A stretch of 64,000 bases of DNA from assembly GCA_963678675.1 (NCBI GenBank), contig OY783199.1:1061501-1125500 (forward strand). Direction: 5' to 3'. The notes beneath the pieces were generated by a model. That model had not been told where the DNA came from. It ran no database searches and saw only the letters and a program-made list of their open reading frames with translations. This stretch comes from Xiphydria camelus. Lineage: Eukaryota > Arthropoda > Insecta > Hymenoptera > Xiphydriidae. A program made the translations under genes and the position numbers. Positions 1-12,000 of the stretch are shown in pieces; within the stretch, counting starts at the first letter, position 1, and the number at the start of each line of letters is the position of its first letter.

Positions 1-163
1 GGAAGACCGAAAAGTCTTCGGTTCTGTCGGTTGGCGGAAAATCTATTTTACTACCATTCGGTGATCCCCGTCACGGTTTGCTCGAGAAGAGTGGGTTAAA
101 TTTCTCTATTCGAGCGGTGAAGTCGCAGGCAAAACGGCTTCGCAAAAAAAATCCTCCAGAAAG

Positions 164-3100
164 ATGGCGGAGCCGGAGGAGTTAGAGGTAAGTCGAATAA
201 TGAAGCATGTATTCGGGAGGATTGTGCTGTTTGTGAAGTTTCGGGAAATATATGAAGTACTCGCCTGATTAATTGCATGCAACAATTTTTTGAATTATCT
301 ACGATCGACGACGCGAAACACTAGTTTGTCTCGGTATACGGCTGCGTTTGGTCGCGTGTGATTGTAATTTTATTTTGGTTACGATTTTCGATTTCTTTTG
401 ATCGTGGTTAAAGGTGTTAGTTTCGTATTATTTTGTTCTCTTTGGTTCTACTGTCGTTACGACGAGTTTCGGATTAAAAAAAAACGTGATTACGAATTTT
501 CGACGCATTCGGAGTGCAGACAACTGGAAGAACCATGGGTAACCTCACTTTTAGTAGATCGGTTATTACTGTGGAGGAATTATTCGCTTCTTTTCTCACG
601 TATTTCCTTCCATTTTCGTTTGGTGGGTTTATCGTTTAGTTATTTAAGACAAATCTACAATTTCACGTGTACACTATTTATTTTGAAGCTCTTATAAATA
701 ATACAATATCACTGTTTATAATTATTTCTTTACTATGCGTACCATATGTATCAACGACTTTTGATTGCTAGAAAAGTACGATGCATTTATTTCTTATCAA
801 TATATTGATTTTATTTATTTTGAAACTGAAATTATTTTGCCAATATAGAGATTATTATTGCGTATCTCGAGTGCAATTTTTTTTATTAACATGTTCACGC
901 CGGCGTGTACCACCGGTGGCTCACACTTGAATGTTCCATCGGGCGGCGTGTACTCAGCGTCGGCGTGAACGTGTTAAGAATGCTACTCGTTTGGTCTTTG
1001 AAACAATTTTGACTACTCTTCTCATTGTAAAATAACTTCATAAACCGTGTGAGTTATGATAGGTATTATATTTTATCTCGATCTAAAGGGTCGTTTGGCA
1101 ATACTTTTGTTGCAGAATATGGTGTTAAGTTTTCGAGTATCTGAGCTTCAGATGCTTTTAGCATTCGCCGGAAGGAACAAATCTGGTAGAAAGACTGAGT
1201 TGCAAGCAAGAGCCTTGGAACTGTTGAGATTGAGATCTCATCCTGTTCAATTGAAAATTCGCGAGCTCTACAAAACGATACAGTAGGTATATGGCTGATG
1301 GCATGCACCCTCCTTTGCAATCTTTCTATGCGATAAACAACAAATCGAACTCTGTCTCTAAATATACTCAAGACAATTACACGCGTGTTTTATCCAACCT
1401 AAATGCCTCGAGTAATACCATCCTCACAGTTTTACTCTTCTTAGGGCTGACCAATTAGCCTCTCATCAATTATTCGGTCAAAGTGGAGCCACTGCCGAAC
1501 AGCCAAACGACCAAACTATGCATCCACGTAATTATTACACTAGGTATGGGAACTTCCGTGTTACTATAATGCAGCTTTCCCTGTTGTTTTTCTCATTTGC
1601 TAAGTCCCTTTTGAGCAGGCCCAACGGGAATAGTAACGTTTTATTTATAAAATGCAAAGACTAATATTGAGAAATATCGCGATACTTTAGACAAGGCCAC
1701 GCTCAGGCGATGAGCCAACAACAACAGCCACAACAGCCAGTTCCTTCTGCAAAGGAACTTCCTCCTGCACACCAAGCGTCTTTACCACAATCACAGGTAC
1801 CTCCGCGGGCAAATTCCGTATATCAACCTGCTGGTTACACCAGTGTTACACCACAGGTACTTGGTTCCTCTTCTCTATTTCATATTACAATATCTTCTTC
1901 ATATTCTGAGGCTTAGAGATAATTTTACGAAGAAGTTTACCAGTAAGCGGCCATAAATTCGTATTCTTCATCTTACAGCAACGCGCAACGTCCACTTCTT
2001 ATACTCCTTACCCATACCCGGCTAAAGTACTGTTGCAACCACCACCACAAATCCAACAACCAAATCAATACCCGGTACATCCGGACGTTAGACTCAAAAA
2101 GTTACCGTTTTTCGATTTACTCAGTGAGTTATTGAAACCGTCTAGTCTAATGCCTCAAGGATGCATGAGGGTTCAAGAAAATACATTCATGTTTCACTTA
2201 ACACCGCAACAATCGACTGATATCGCTAGTTCGAGAGACTGTCGAGCAGGAAGCAAAATGGATTATACTGTACAGGTAGTTTTCGTCAATAATTTGTTGG
2301 TATATTATACTTTAAAGCTCGCCAGATATTTCAAACGTTGAATTATTGGTTCCGCTTTCATATATGCATAGATACATCTTTATTACGCAGGTACAAATGC
2401 GGTTTTGTCTTCAAGAAACATCCTGCGAGCAGGAAGATAACTTTCCACCTAGCATTGCAGTAAAGGTCAATGGCAAATTGTGTCCATTGCCGGTAAGATA
2501 AAGTAGCACACAATAGTAGTAACAGTAATCTAGGTGTTGTTAACAGCAGTAGATACCGCATTTGCTAAAGTTTTATAACAATTTTGAACAGAAGTTTGAT
2601 ACATTTGAATATTGAATATGTCATTTGTATCTTTAGAATCCAATACCTACAAATAAACCTGGCGTTGAGCCCAAGAGACCACCAAGGCCTGTAAATATCA
2701 GTCCCTTGGTGAAACTATCACCAACCGTAGGAAACCAAATACACGTTTCGTGGAATGCTGATTACGTTCGTCGATATGCTATAGCGGTATATCTCGTAAA
2801 GAAACTCTCGAGTACGGAATTACTGTCGAGGTTAAAGAACAGAGGAGTCAGGCATTCGGATTATACCAGAGGACTGAGTAAGTATCTACACATAACTCTG
2901 CCAATATGTACCAGGAAAATTGATCATTGAGTGCTCTGAAAGGTAAAGTCGCTAAACATTTCAGTTAAGGAAAAGTTGAACGAGGACGCAGACAGCGAAA
3001 TCGCAACGACATCTCTTCGCGTTTCCTTAGCCTGCCCACTGGGTAAAATGCGGATGAGTACTCCTTGCCGCGCGTCGACCTGTTCGCATTTGCAATGTTT

Positions 3101-5446
3101 CGACGCCTCCCTGTTCCTGCAAATGAACGAACGTAAACCCACCTGGAATTGTCCCGTGTGCGACAATTCGGCGCTATACGATAACCTTGTCATCGATGGC
3201 TATTTTCAAGAAGTGCTACATTCCAATAAGTTACTGCCCGATGTAAATGAGATACAATTGCTACAAGACGGCTCTTGGGAGAACTTGGTACCAAAGAAAG
3301 ACAACAAAGACAAGGAGAAGACTGTAGTAAAGTCGGACATCAGCTCTCAGAATAAAATAGATGTGGATACGGTGGATCTTGGTGAGTTTAAAAGTCTTAC
3401 ACTAATATTTTTTCTTTGAATGCGTTCCGCCTGGACTTCATATTATGTAGAAGTCTTTAGAGCCGCCGTGTGAACGAATTTATAGTTGTAAACTGATAGT
3501 TGAAGCCATCCCTTCAGTTTGCGCTTGATTCAACTCCAACACATCATGCCTGGTATTGTTATTTTATTTTTAAAGATAATAACAATAACACGTTATTTGA
3601 ACAATTAGCGGGTCAAGTGCGCTGGAGTTCATGTTTATTTTTTTCAAGATCATTCCGAAATTATAATATTTCCTTGAAATATGAAGAATTTTTATCGCGC
3701 AGACGCGTGGCATACCCGCTTTGGCTATATAAGAGACAACCGATCATCTTTGTCTTTAGTCTACGCTTGACCATCGAGTTGCAAGGATCCATCTACTTTG
3801 AAAATTCTAATCCTTCGTTTCTAACCTACTCGCGCATGCTATGTAGGGAGCGTTCAGCGAGGCCATTTTTTCAGTTTGCGCCTGACTGTCGACCAGTTAG
3901 GGTCGGTAAGAATCATGTACTGTCATCTATTAGAATATCTCCTTACCTACATCGATTTATCTACATTCGTTATATCAGAGACTCCCAAACATCTCTTCTC
4001 TCAGTGTGTACCTGACTTATGAGAAATTGAGAAATTCTCCCCATCCTTATGGAATTAAGTTCCCTACCCCATATTATTAATATCCAGTCCTTCCATTTCC
4101 TAAGTCTTCTCCATTCTTATACCTTTAAGACTTCATCCCCATACCCATCTTTGTTTCTTTGAACTAAATATGAATGGGAATGACAATATACGAACGTACT
4201 GTAGATGGTAATGTTTTCCATTAAATAGGTACTGCTGTGAAAGATTACTTTCCATTAGGAAGTAACAATAGATGAACTTGGAATGATGAATTTTCGTAAA
4301 CAGCACTGGCGTGCTTGTAATGAGAATTATGTCAGAAAAGTGTGCTACAGATGAATCAGAAGTGATACTGTTTGGTGAATGTGATTAAAATGGTGGTAGA
4401 TAAAGGAATGTGCTGTACATGAATAAATTGGAGAGATGATGTTATTCACTAAGTCCCTTTAAAGGCAGTTGAAAATGAGCAGGCGTCTGTAAATCAATGA
4501 CACTCGGGATCGAGCATCATAGAGTTTCCAGGCCACACCACGTGGAGGTCCCTGCTCTTGGTGGCCCTTACATTAACATTTTCAAAGGAGATATTACAAT
4601 AGACGAGAGCATATGATTCTTACCGAACCTAACTGGTCGACTGTCAGACTCAAACTGAAGGGATGGCCTCGCCGGGCGCTCCTTATATACAGGGTGTCCC
4701 GTCATGTAATGTCTATACTGAATTTACGTGTTCCTGGGGTCAATCTGGACTGAAAAGTCCTGATATACAAGGGTCCCAAAAGCCACCATGCGTGTGTTCC
4801 GTATAACGACCATGAAATTCTTTTACGCTCCACAACAACGATTTCTCAAAGAGCACAGTTATGTATTGATCATCAAGGTGGTCATTTCGAACAATATGTG
4901 AGATGATTGGATTTTATTTCAATTATTGTCTAATGAGAAATAAAGCTGCTTTACTTATTAGTATTATGTCATTTCATTTTTTTACTTACACACGGTGACT
5001 TGTAGACCGCTTGTGTATTAAGACTTTTCGGTTCAGATTGACCACAGGAACACGTAAATTCAGTATGGACATTACATGACGGGACACCCTGTATAGTTCG
5101 TCCGATTACGTCATTCATCTGCGTACGTCGGAGTTTGTATGCTTTTAGGAAGAATTAGAATTTCTGTAGAACGGAGATTGTGCAGAGATTCAATAATTAT
5201 TATGGAACGCTATTTTATGTTGCAGACGAGACAAATCCCACCACGCCGACACCAAAAGAGAAGAAACGCGCCGTTGTCATTGATCTGATATCGGACAGTG
5301 ATGACGAGGACTCCAGCCCCACTCAAAGTTCCAACAAGAAACTTGCCGGTGGAAGTTTCTCGCCCCTGAAATCGCAATCGAACACCCATGGTGCCATCAG
5401 CAGTACGAGTGAGTCGCCCGAGCTTATGATCATTGATTTAGAATAA
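164..5446 (+). CDS. Su(var)2-10: PIAS-family E3 SUMO-protein ligase (Su(var)2-10 homologue)
   Basis: Nine coding exons: 164-187, 1116-1282, 1445-1543, 1691-1856, 1979-2275, 2391-2492, 2637-2877, 2965-3381 and 5226-5446. All have GT/AG borders and agreeing phases, giving 577 residues. Residues about 10-46 form a SAP DNA-binding motif, followed by a Gln/Pro-rich linker (about 95-170), a PINIT domain (about 170-340) and an SP-RING (about 385-435). SP-RING residues seen are C389, C400, C405, H407, C410, C428 and C431. An acidic SUMO-interacting motif, [12 protein letters not shown], lies near 522-533. The chain ends LMIIDLE, which could act as a second SIM. PIAS proteins are nuclear and transfer SUMO from Ubc9 to transcription and chromatin factors; the fly homologue acts in heterochromatin and JAK/STAT control. 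The start ATG has a short exon 1 encoding MAEPEELE, usual for the family. The last intron (3382-5225) is enlarged by two inverted-repeat elements. Family assignment is firm; alternative C-terminal isoforms cannot be excluded. Confidence 0.97.
886..977. mobile_element. TTAA-flanked short hairpin element (piggyBac-like MITE)
   Basis: A 92-bp block in PIAS intron 1. It begins TTAACATGTTCACGCCG and ends with the near-perfect inverse CGGCGTGAACGTGTTAA. The arms extend inward (GGCGTGTAC on both sides). TTAA at both edges matches the target preference of piggyBac transposases. There is no coding capacity. The piggyBac attribution is inference from the TTAA edges. Confidence 0.6.
3843..4686. mobile_element. 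Non-autonomous DNA element with about 100-bp imperfect terminal inverted repeats
   Basis: Within PIAS intron 8, 3843-3950 is an imperfect inverted copy of about 4580-4686. Shared cores include GCGAGGCCAT, TCAGTTTG, GTCGACCAGTTAG and CGGTAAGAATCAT. The roughly 630-bp interior has no long reading frame. A third partial copy of the arm (GCCATCCCTTCAGTTTGCGC) lies in direct orientation near 3507-3530, suggesting an older, truncated insertion. The superfamily is not recognised. Confidence 0.65.
4688..5094. mobile_element. MITE with about 50-bp terminal inverted repeats, TA-flanked
   Basis: The left end reads TACAGGGTGTCCCGTCATG and the right end is its inverse, CATGACGGGACACCCTGTA. The arms continue through ATACTGAATTTACGTGTTCCTG at one end and its complement at the other. 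TA dinucleotides flank both ends, fitting a Tc1/mariner-like duplication. The element is about 407 bp with no coding frame. It directly abuts the preceding inverted-repeat element, in the last intron of PIAS. Confidence 0.7.
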
Positions 5447-6370
5447 GCGTATTGTTGGAACGGAGCTACGCTTTCGTTGTCGATAGTTTGTCGTGAATAC
5501 GTCACACCTGGCTGTGTGTCAAACATTGGCGACTCAAGGTATAAGAGGGTTACTGGGAATTCTACGGGAGGCAGTACAAAATGTGTCCTAGGGTTTCGAA
5601 ATACCCAAAGATTACGAGTAGATTGTCGGAAGATCGTGGTATATTTTTGTTTGTATGAAAGAGCAACCGATATACCGAGTATATCGACTGTCAATGGAAT
5701 GATTATTACTTTTAATCAGTTATCTTCCGCTGTATTATTACAAGTATATTCAGATATTTTTTTTCGGCTGCATTTTTTTTTTATTGCGATAGTCCATATC
5801 ATTAATATACCAGTAACATTTCGATTCGGTTATATAAGTCTTTCGTAAAGGTGTGAATTCTTTGTTGAGATTCGTACTGCATAATGAAGAAATTATAAGT
5901 TATAAATATTGATTATATAAATATTGATTCTCTCATTAATACTTATGCAGTCCGAACTTGGCAATTTTCTTGTAAATAACGCGGATCTGGAACTCGCCGA
6001 TATGTTTCATCTCACCAGTTGATCCGTTAATTGTATAATACGGGACTTGTAACTGTTCTTCCACTTGCAATGATTATATTAAAGCTCGTTAACATAGACG
6101 TTGCAAATAGAAGATGCAATTTAATCTTTTTTAAAGAAGAACTATATATTTGTTGTGTCGAATGAAGGATAAATGTGTTGAGTGCGAAGAACATTTAATT
6201 TTAGTTAGATTTATTCTAGTGAGATCAATTACATCAATTCATTTTCACTCGTTACCATAAGCCAACTGTAAAGTAAACGACTAATACCGTCGAGTCAGAT
6301 CTATCTCGTCGTGGATTAGTATTACTACGATAGAGTTAGACTAACAATAAGTAAATAAGTAAGTATTACA
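5447..6370 (+). other. PIAS 3' UTR and downstream spacer
   Basis: AT-rich sequence follows the PIAS stop codon. It has several possible cleavage contexts, such as ATTAAA near 6078, but no single convincing polyadenylation signal. The 123-codon frame starting at 5477 shows no recognisable domain and is probably UTR. No separate gene is seen here. Confidence 0.5.
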
Positions 6371-6372
6371 TC

Positions 6373-6767
6373 GGTAGGGTAGGCGTACCAGTTATAGCCA
6401 TTGTACCAGTTATAGCCACTTCCCAGATTTTTGTCTTATAACTAAGATATGTGCTTTAAATTGCCTCCTTAAGGTTTAAAATCGCTGATCAAACAGTATA
6501 AGCTGACGTGACACAAATACATACACCTGGTTATTAATGGTGATGAGTGGCAATAATAGGGAAAATCGGCAGTTTTTCTTTTTTATGTTTTTTTTTTCAT
6601 TTTGCGGAAAGATCGTTATATTTTTTTTCATGAATTACTGCAAGAAAACTATACCATCTATCATTTAGCATCATAGAATGTAACGATATGTTAATTCTTT
6701 ACAAAATACAAAGCATGACATTTGAAAAATCCTTAAACATGGCTATAACTGGTACACCTACCCTACA
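6373..6767. mobile_element. MITE with about 27-bp terminal inverted repeats
   Basis: The left arm at 6374-6400 includes GTAGGGTAGGCGTACCAG and TTATAGCCA. The right arm at 6740-6766 is its inverse with one mismatch. Part of the arm (GTACCAGTTATAGCCA) is repeated directly just inside the left end. The interior is AT-rich and non-coding. It lies between the 3' ends of PIAS and the ADAMTS gene. Confidence 0.7.
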
Positions 6768-6988
6768 GTGTAAGTTATGTAGAAATTTTCTTACGGGTAC
6801 AAATAAAGCGTATAGGGGCCGCGAACACTTTTAATTTCACCATCATCGAACCCTGTAATAATCCTAGATTAACTTCTCTTATCCTAAAATCTTGTTACAG
6901 TAGAGCACCGCGAATTGCGAGTAGCCAGGAAACAAAACCCCTCGAACTGATGTACGATAGCGTCGTCTATTTGCTCCCGGTATGTTAT

Positions 6989-8981
6989 TCATCGGTATCC
7001 ATAGCCAAACTCTTCTAAGGGAACATAAATAGGATTGGTCAGATCAACAATTTGGAGCGGTCGTAAATCGGACCGATAAGATCCCGAGAAGTTGAGTTGC
7101 CAGATGATGTTATCCAAGTCTCGTTGGTTCAAGTGCGATCGAACGGTAGTTTTGTCAAACTCCAAGTTTCTCCTTTTTCTCGAGATTGGACCTCGTTTAA
7201 TCGGAGCGGTCCTAAATTGGAAGCCGCTTCTTTCTTCAGTCTCTGTGACCAAAGTTCGTTTATATCGAGACAACAGCGGCAAAGCCAGAGCACTTTCGTA
7301 CAACGGGCTATCGTCTTCGCCGAATTCCAGACATTTACCCGTTACGCAAAATGCTTTCCGGTTGCCCTTACTACACGCGGTACCGAAGGGAAACCAGCCG
7401 TTCTCGCCGTTAACAAGGTAAAACCTATGGTAAACGGACTCGTCTTGACAGGCGACTCTGCATGGCCGGTCCGGATCCTCTGCAAATAGTTTAATAATCA
7501 CGAGATACATACGAATCCTATATTCTTGTGATAGGAATGCGAGTACTGATCGTCTTTTACCGATTGTCGGCGATATCTGCATTCCCAATCCGGACAGCCG
7601 TCTGACCCGTCGTTTGTATCTACCGCAAATATTCGTTGCGAACTGATACGGGCTCTTTAGCTTTTCGCAACTCTGGAAAACGTCAACGTTCGCCAGATAA
7701 AAGTAACCGCGTCTTGTATTAACGTGGCACGCTGGTATAGCCGATGTACTCACATTAGAGTTAGGATCGCAAAGTTGGATACTCGTCTCGTTCGTTCGTC
7801 TTCTGAGCCTACTGACCAATCTTATACCGATTCCTGGGGCGATGCAATTGAAGTGACACTCGCTGGAAGGCATCCAATTGCTCGCTGGTCTTTCAGGATT
7901 TAAGTTCTTAGAAAGTAGAGCAATATCGTCCATCCTGTCAATGTCATTGGTGTTCAGCCCATAACATCTCTCCGGGGAATCGATGAACTTGTTCTCATCC
8001 GATCCGGAACAGCGAAATTCCTAAAAGGGGCGATAACGCGAAGGTATGCGTAAGGGGAATTGTAGTTCGGAGCAGGACTCTCTTTTGAGTACCTCGCAAC
8101 GTCCGGCAATGCAGTACGAGGGATTGTAGAAGTCGCTTTTTCTCGTTCGACATTTCGTTCCGTCGGGGAAGGTCCAGCCTCTGCTCTTAGCTCCTCTATT
8201 CTTCGTGTGACACCATACGGTGCAAGCTTCCTCGGCTGAGAAAAGCGGATTGCGTCTCAGGTAGCGGAAATCGAACGTTTACCGCAGTACCTCGTGTGAC
8301 GAGAAAGTCATAACTTACGATCCGAAGATATCCTTTGCAACCCAGTACCGAGAAGATCATCATCCACTTCTCTAGCCCTCGTACAAATCTGATCGGCAAA
8401 TTCGTTTACAGTGATGGGGGGTATTTTTGAGCATTGCATCGCGTTGCAGGCGATGTACCGTTTACGGGGACCATGGCATCTGTCTCCTCCGTTTCGGGGA
8501 CTGCAGATAATGCATAAGTAAGCAGATAAGCATGTAACGGGAAGTCATTGATCAGTAAATGAAAGATTTAGACGGCACGCGTAGTGAAAACTATTTGCAT
8601 CTTCCGTTTAATGGCTAAAGACATCGACAGATATGAGGGACGAAGAAATACATATATTTCTTCGTACCTTGGATTGGTGCAGCTGCGCATGACAACCCTG
8701 ATACCGGTACTGCCAGCCTTAGCAACGTGCCCTTCGCTAAGACACCCGGAAGCGCATTCGGAAATGTGCCAGGCGCTCCAGACACCGGACACTTTTTCAT
8801 TGTTTCCGGTGGACGTTGAGTATCCATCCCTATCCGCGCAGCGTCCACCTCTGCACCACTATAAGTCCCGCGTTGTATTGCAATTTTTAATTATTTACGC
8901 GCACAAAGAGCTATTGAAAAAGCTGAGAAAGTAAAAAGCTAAGCAAACATACTTATCTAAAAATACCGTCACTACCGTAAA

Positions 8982-9012
<31 letters not shown>

Positions 9013-12000
9013 GCTAGCTTTCGAAGGGAAAACTGGGGCTATGTTACGTAATCTTTGAATTTCTCGGAGTACCTTGCCCTCGCCACAATAAGTCCCTTCG
9101 AGTGCCGGATGCGACGTCCAGGTGTACCTTTCCCTTTCGCAATGCATATCCCTGCAGATGTCTTCTAACGGTTGCTGGGTAGAATGTCTGCTACCGTAGC
9201 CATACTTCAGCATGCACTGATGATCCGAGTCAAATCTTTCACCCGGGAGAGCGTCCTCTGCGCTGTGGTCCAATTGACCGCCGCTATTACCGTGGTCCAA
9301 GAGACATCTCGATTGCGGCGTTCTAAGAGCAGTTCCGATTTTCTATTTCATTGTCGATTTCGAATCGTCTCCAGCATTCAGTGAACGCGTCGGCGATGGG
9401 AAAGGGGCAAAGGGGAATTGAATTGGGATTCCTTTATACATGTGCAGGAGAACGAACTTACTGCAGGAAGCTGCGCAAATAATTTCTACTGCAGGGCGAC
9501 CAAGTAATCTTTCCGGAACCGAGAGTCGGACTCATGATGTAGCTCGTGGAATCGCACGCGTTATCGGAAGTACCGCCGTCGTGTCTCATGCCTAGACTGA
9601 AAAGATTCGAATACCGCACGTCGACAAACTCTTCTCGAAAGGATCCTCGCTCGATTGCTCTTTAAGTCCTTACTTGTGTCCGATCTCGTGAGCTACGACG
9701 TAGACGCTCTCGAAATGTCTCCCCTCGTTCACCGTGCAGCTGCTGGTCTTGGTGCACATCCCAGCCACCGGTGCCAGACCTGACGACAATAGCAGAGCTC
9801 TTCGCGTCATGGCATCATACACACGCACCTCTAATCAGATTTTTCCCGTCTCGGGGTATTCGGCTGAACTAGCCGAACACCCTATCCCTACACCCTCTGA
9901 GTACCTCTTCGAGAAGAAGCTGACACACGCACCGACAACCTGGGAGTTGACCTTGCCCCGCTTATCGACGACGTAGAGATCCAACCCGGTCAGCATAAGC
10001 GCGTGATCCCAGTGACCGGTGTCCTGATCCGTTCCGGGATTTTCGCGGCCCTGCCACTGGCAGAAGCTGCTGAGGTATTTGTCAATGTCGTGGGGCCGGT
10101 GCATGCCGGAAGGATCGCTATGAAGTATCTCCAGCCGCTTTAGAACGAAATTGACGACTTGCCCGAGGGAAGGATCGTGGTAGAGTAATTGGACCTGGAA
10201 GCACGCTGAATGACTTTCACGAGAAAATCATTCTACCTCGTTCTGCCGTTCTATCCTATCGCAGTTAAATACCACTATGGTGTAATATAGTTAGGACGAG
10301 AACAAATGTCCATACGCGCATCGAGAGACTCGGCGGAGCCTCGCGCCAAGGTCTAAGTAAAAAATTGTTATCCCGGCATTTTATATACCGAGAGAACAAT
10401 GCATTTTAGATTCCATATTCTATAAAGTGTGGCAAGGGCAGCGGCAAAAAGCAGTAATAGTCACGTTTTCTGACTCCTGTTACTAAATAACAATTTTCAA
10501 CCGTGCTGGACCATATCCGTTCATGTCGCTCACCGCGTTGATCATAGCCAGAACGAATCTGACGAGCTCTCGTTCGGTGTCGCGTGGATAATTTCTCGCC
10601 ATGTGTTTGTACAGATCCCGATCAACGAAGACGGCCGTCTCGACGAATATCGGCCCGCTGCTGGCGATGCCGCGCTTCGCTCTCTTGGACCCTTCGACGG
10701 AATCCTCCTTTTCCTTCGCCTCGCGCCGGCCATTGTCCATTCGACCGAGGACGACGCTTTCTCGCGGGTCCCTCGACCTCGCGACGTTCGTTCTCGCAGG
10801 ACGAGGGTTCGCCGCCGTTTCGTGATCATTGTCTGCGAAGGCGGCGGGTGATGGCAGTTGGCCGTTCGCCATCGCGTGAAGCAACCCGTCCGCACTTCCG
10901 TTTCTCGAGATTTCTGCCGGGGCGTCGACGAAATTGTCGCAAAGACCTTTGGACGTAAAAGCTTCTCGCGTTGGATCGGAGTCGTTTGAAGCGATATCGA
11001 CGGTTTCGGGGAGAGAAATCCTTCTCTCGAGATTTTTGAGAGGCGACACAGTCGTCGAAGACTCTCCAGGAGTCTTGGACCTTACTTCGATATCGGGGAC
11101 CATCACGTCTCGATCGACTTTTGGCCCGCGATGGTCAACGATCCCGTTGCAATTACTCGACGCTATTCGACCGTGGAGATTTTTCTTCTCGCTTGGTTCC
11201 TTGGCGTCGTCCGTGGTCAGGGATGCGACAGTTTGAACGGGGGCGCGAAGGAACAACGGAAGCGTTCTTCTGGCTATCACGTGCAACGGCATTTCGATAG
11301 CGGTATCGTTGCGGAATCTACGCGGCAGTGGGTGTATCGTGTAGTAGTTGCTCGAGCCTTCACCGCTGGACACGATGCCCCTCTGGAACGAAACGAGGAT
11401 TCAATCGTGCGGAACCAAAGCGACGTGTTCACCGTGAGCCTCTAACGAGATGTGCGAATGGCAACGATCCGCGAGAAGCGCGACTATCAGGGGAAAGATA
11501 CGATGGAACGGAGCGAAAGTCTCGACGTTGTTTTTATTCTTCCCTCCGATTACAGACACTTTGCGTGCGAGCACAACACGGGACTCCGAGCCGACTCGTC
11601 GGAAAGACTTTTGTCTCAACTGGAGAAGTTAAATATGGTAATTGTGATCCGCTCGTAGATCGTTGTCGTTCTACTCTCGTTAGCGTAATGCACGCAACGA
11701 GCGTTTAATGGAACTACCGGGGATATTAGGGGAGACGGAAGGTGTGATAAGAAACGAGGTCCTCCCCGCACTTATCATTTAGCAATGATATTTCGAAATG
11801 ACTGTCACGGAGTACGATAATTATCAAAGTTATGGATCGTAGCTCACAATTCCATCGCAAATCGATACAGCGATGTCCTCGCCTCTGTAGAAGCACCGCA
11901 ACACGTCCCTGTGACGTTCGGTAAGATTCTCGGTGCCATTGTCGCGTCTTCCGAGCAAAGCGAAATCCGCGGAGACTATGCTCTCGCTGGGCGAGACGGC

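Noticed and set aside
7092..7489. Plus-strand frames opposite the last ADAMTS exons
   Set aside because: They are shadows of the minus-strand coding sequence, which has clear cysteine-rich domain motifs.
10584..11708. Several plus-strand frames across the ADAMTS prodomain exon
   Set aside because: They are antisense shadows; the minus-strand frame joins in phase to neighbouring exons and contains the furin site and catalytic domain start.
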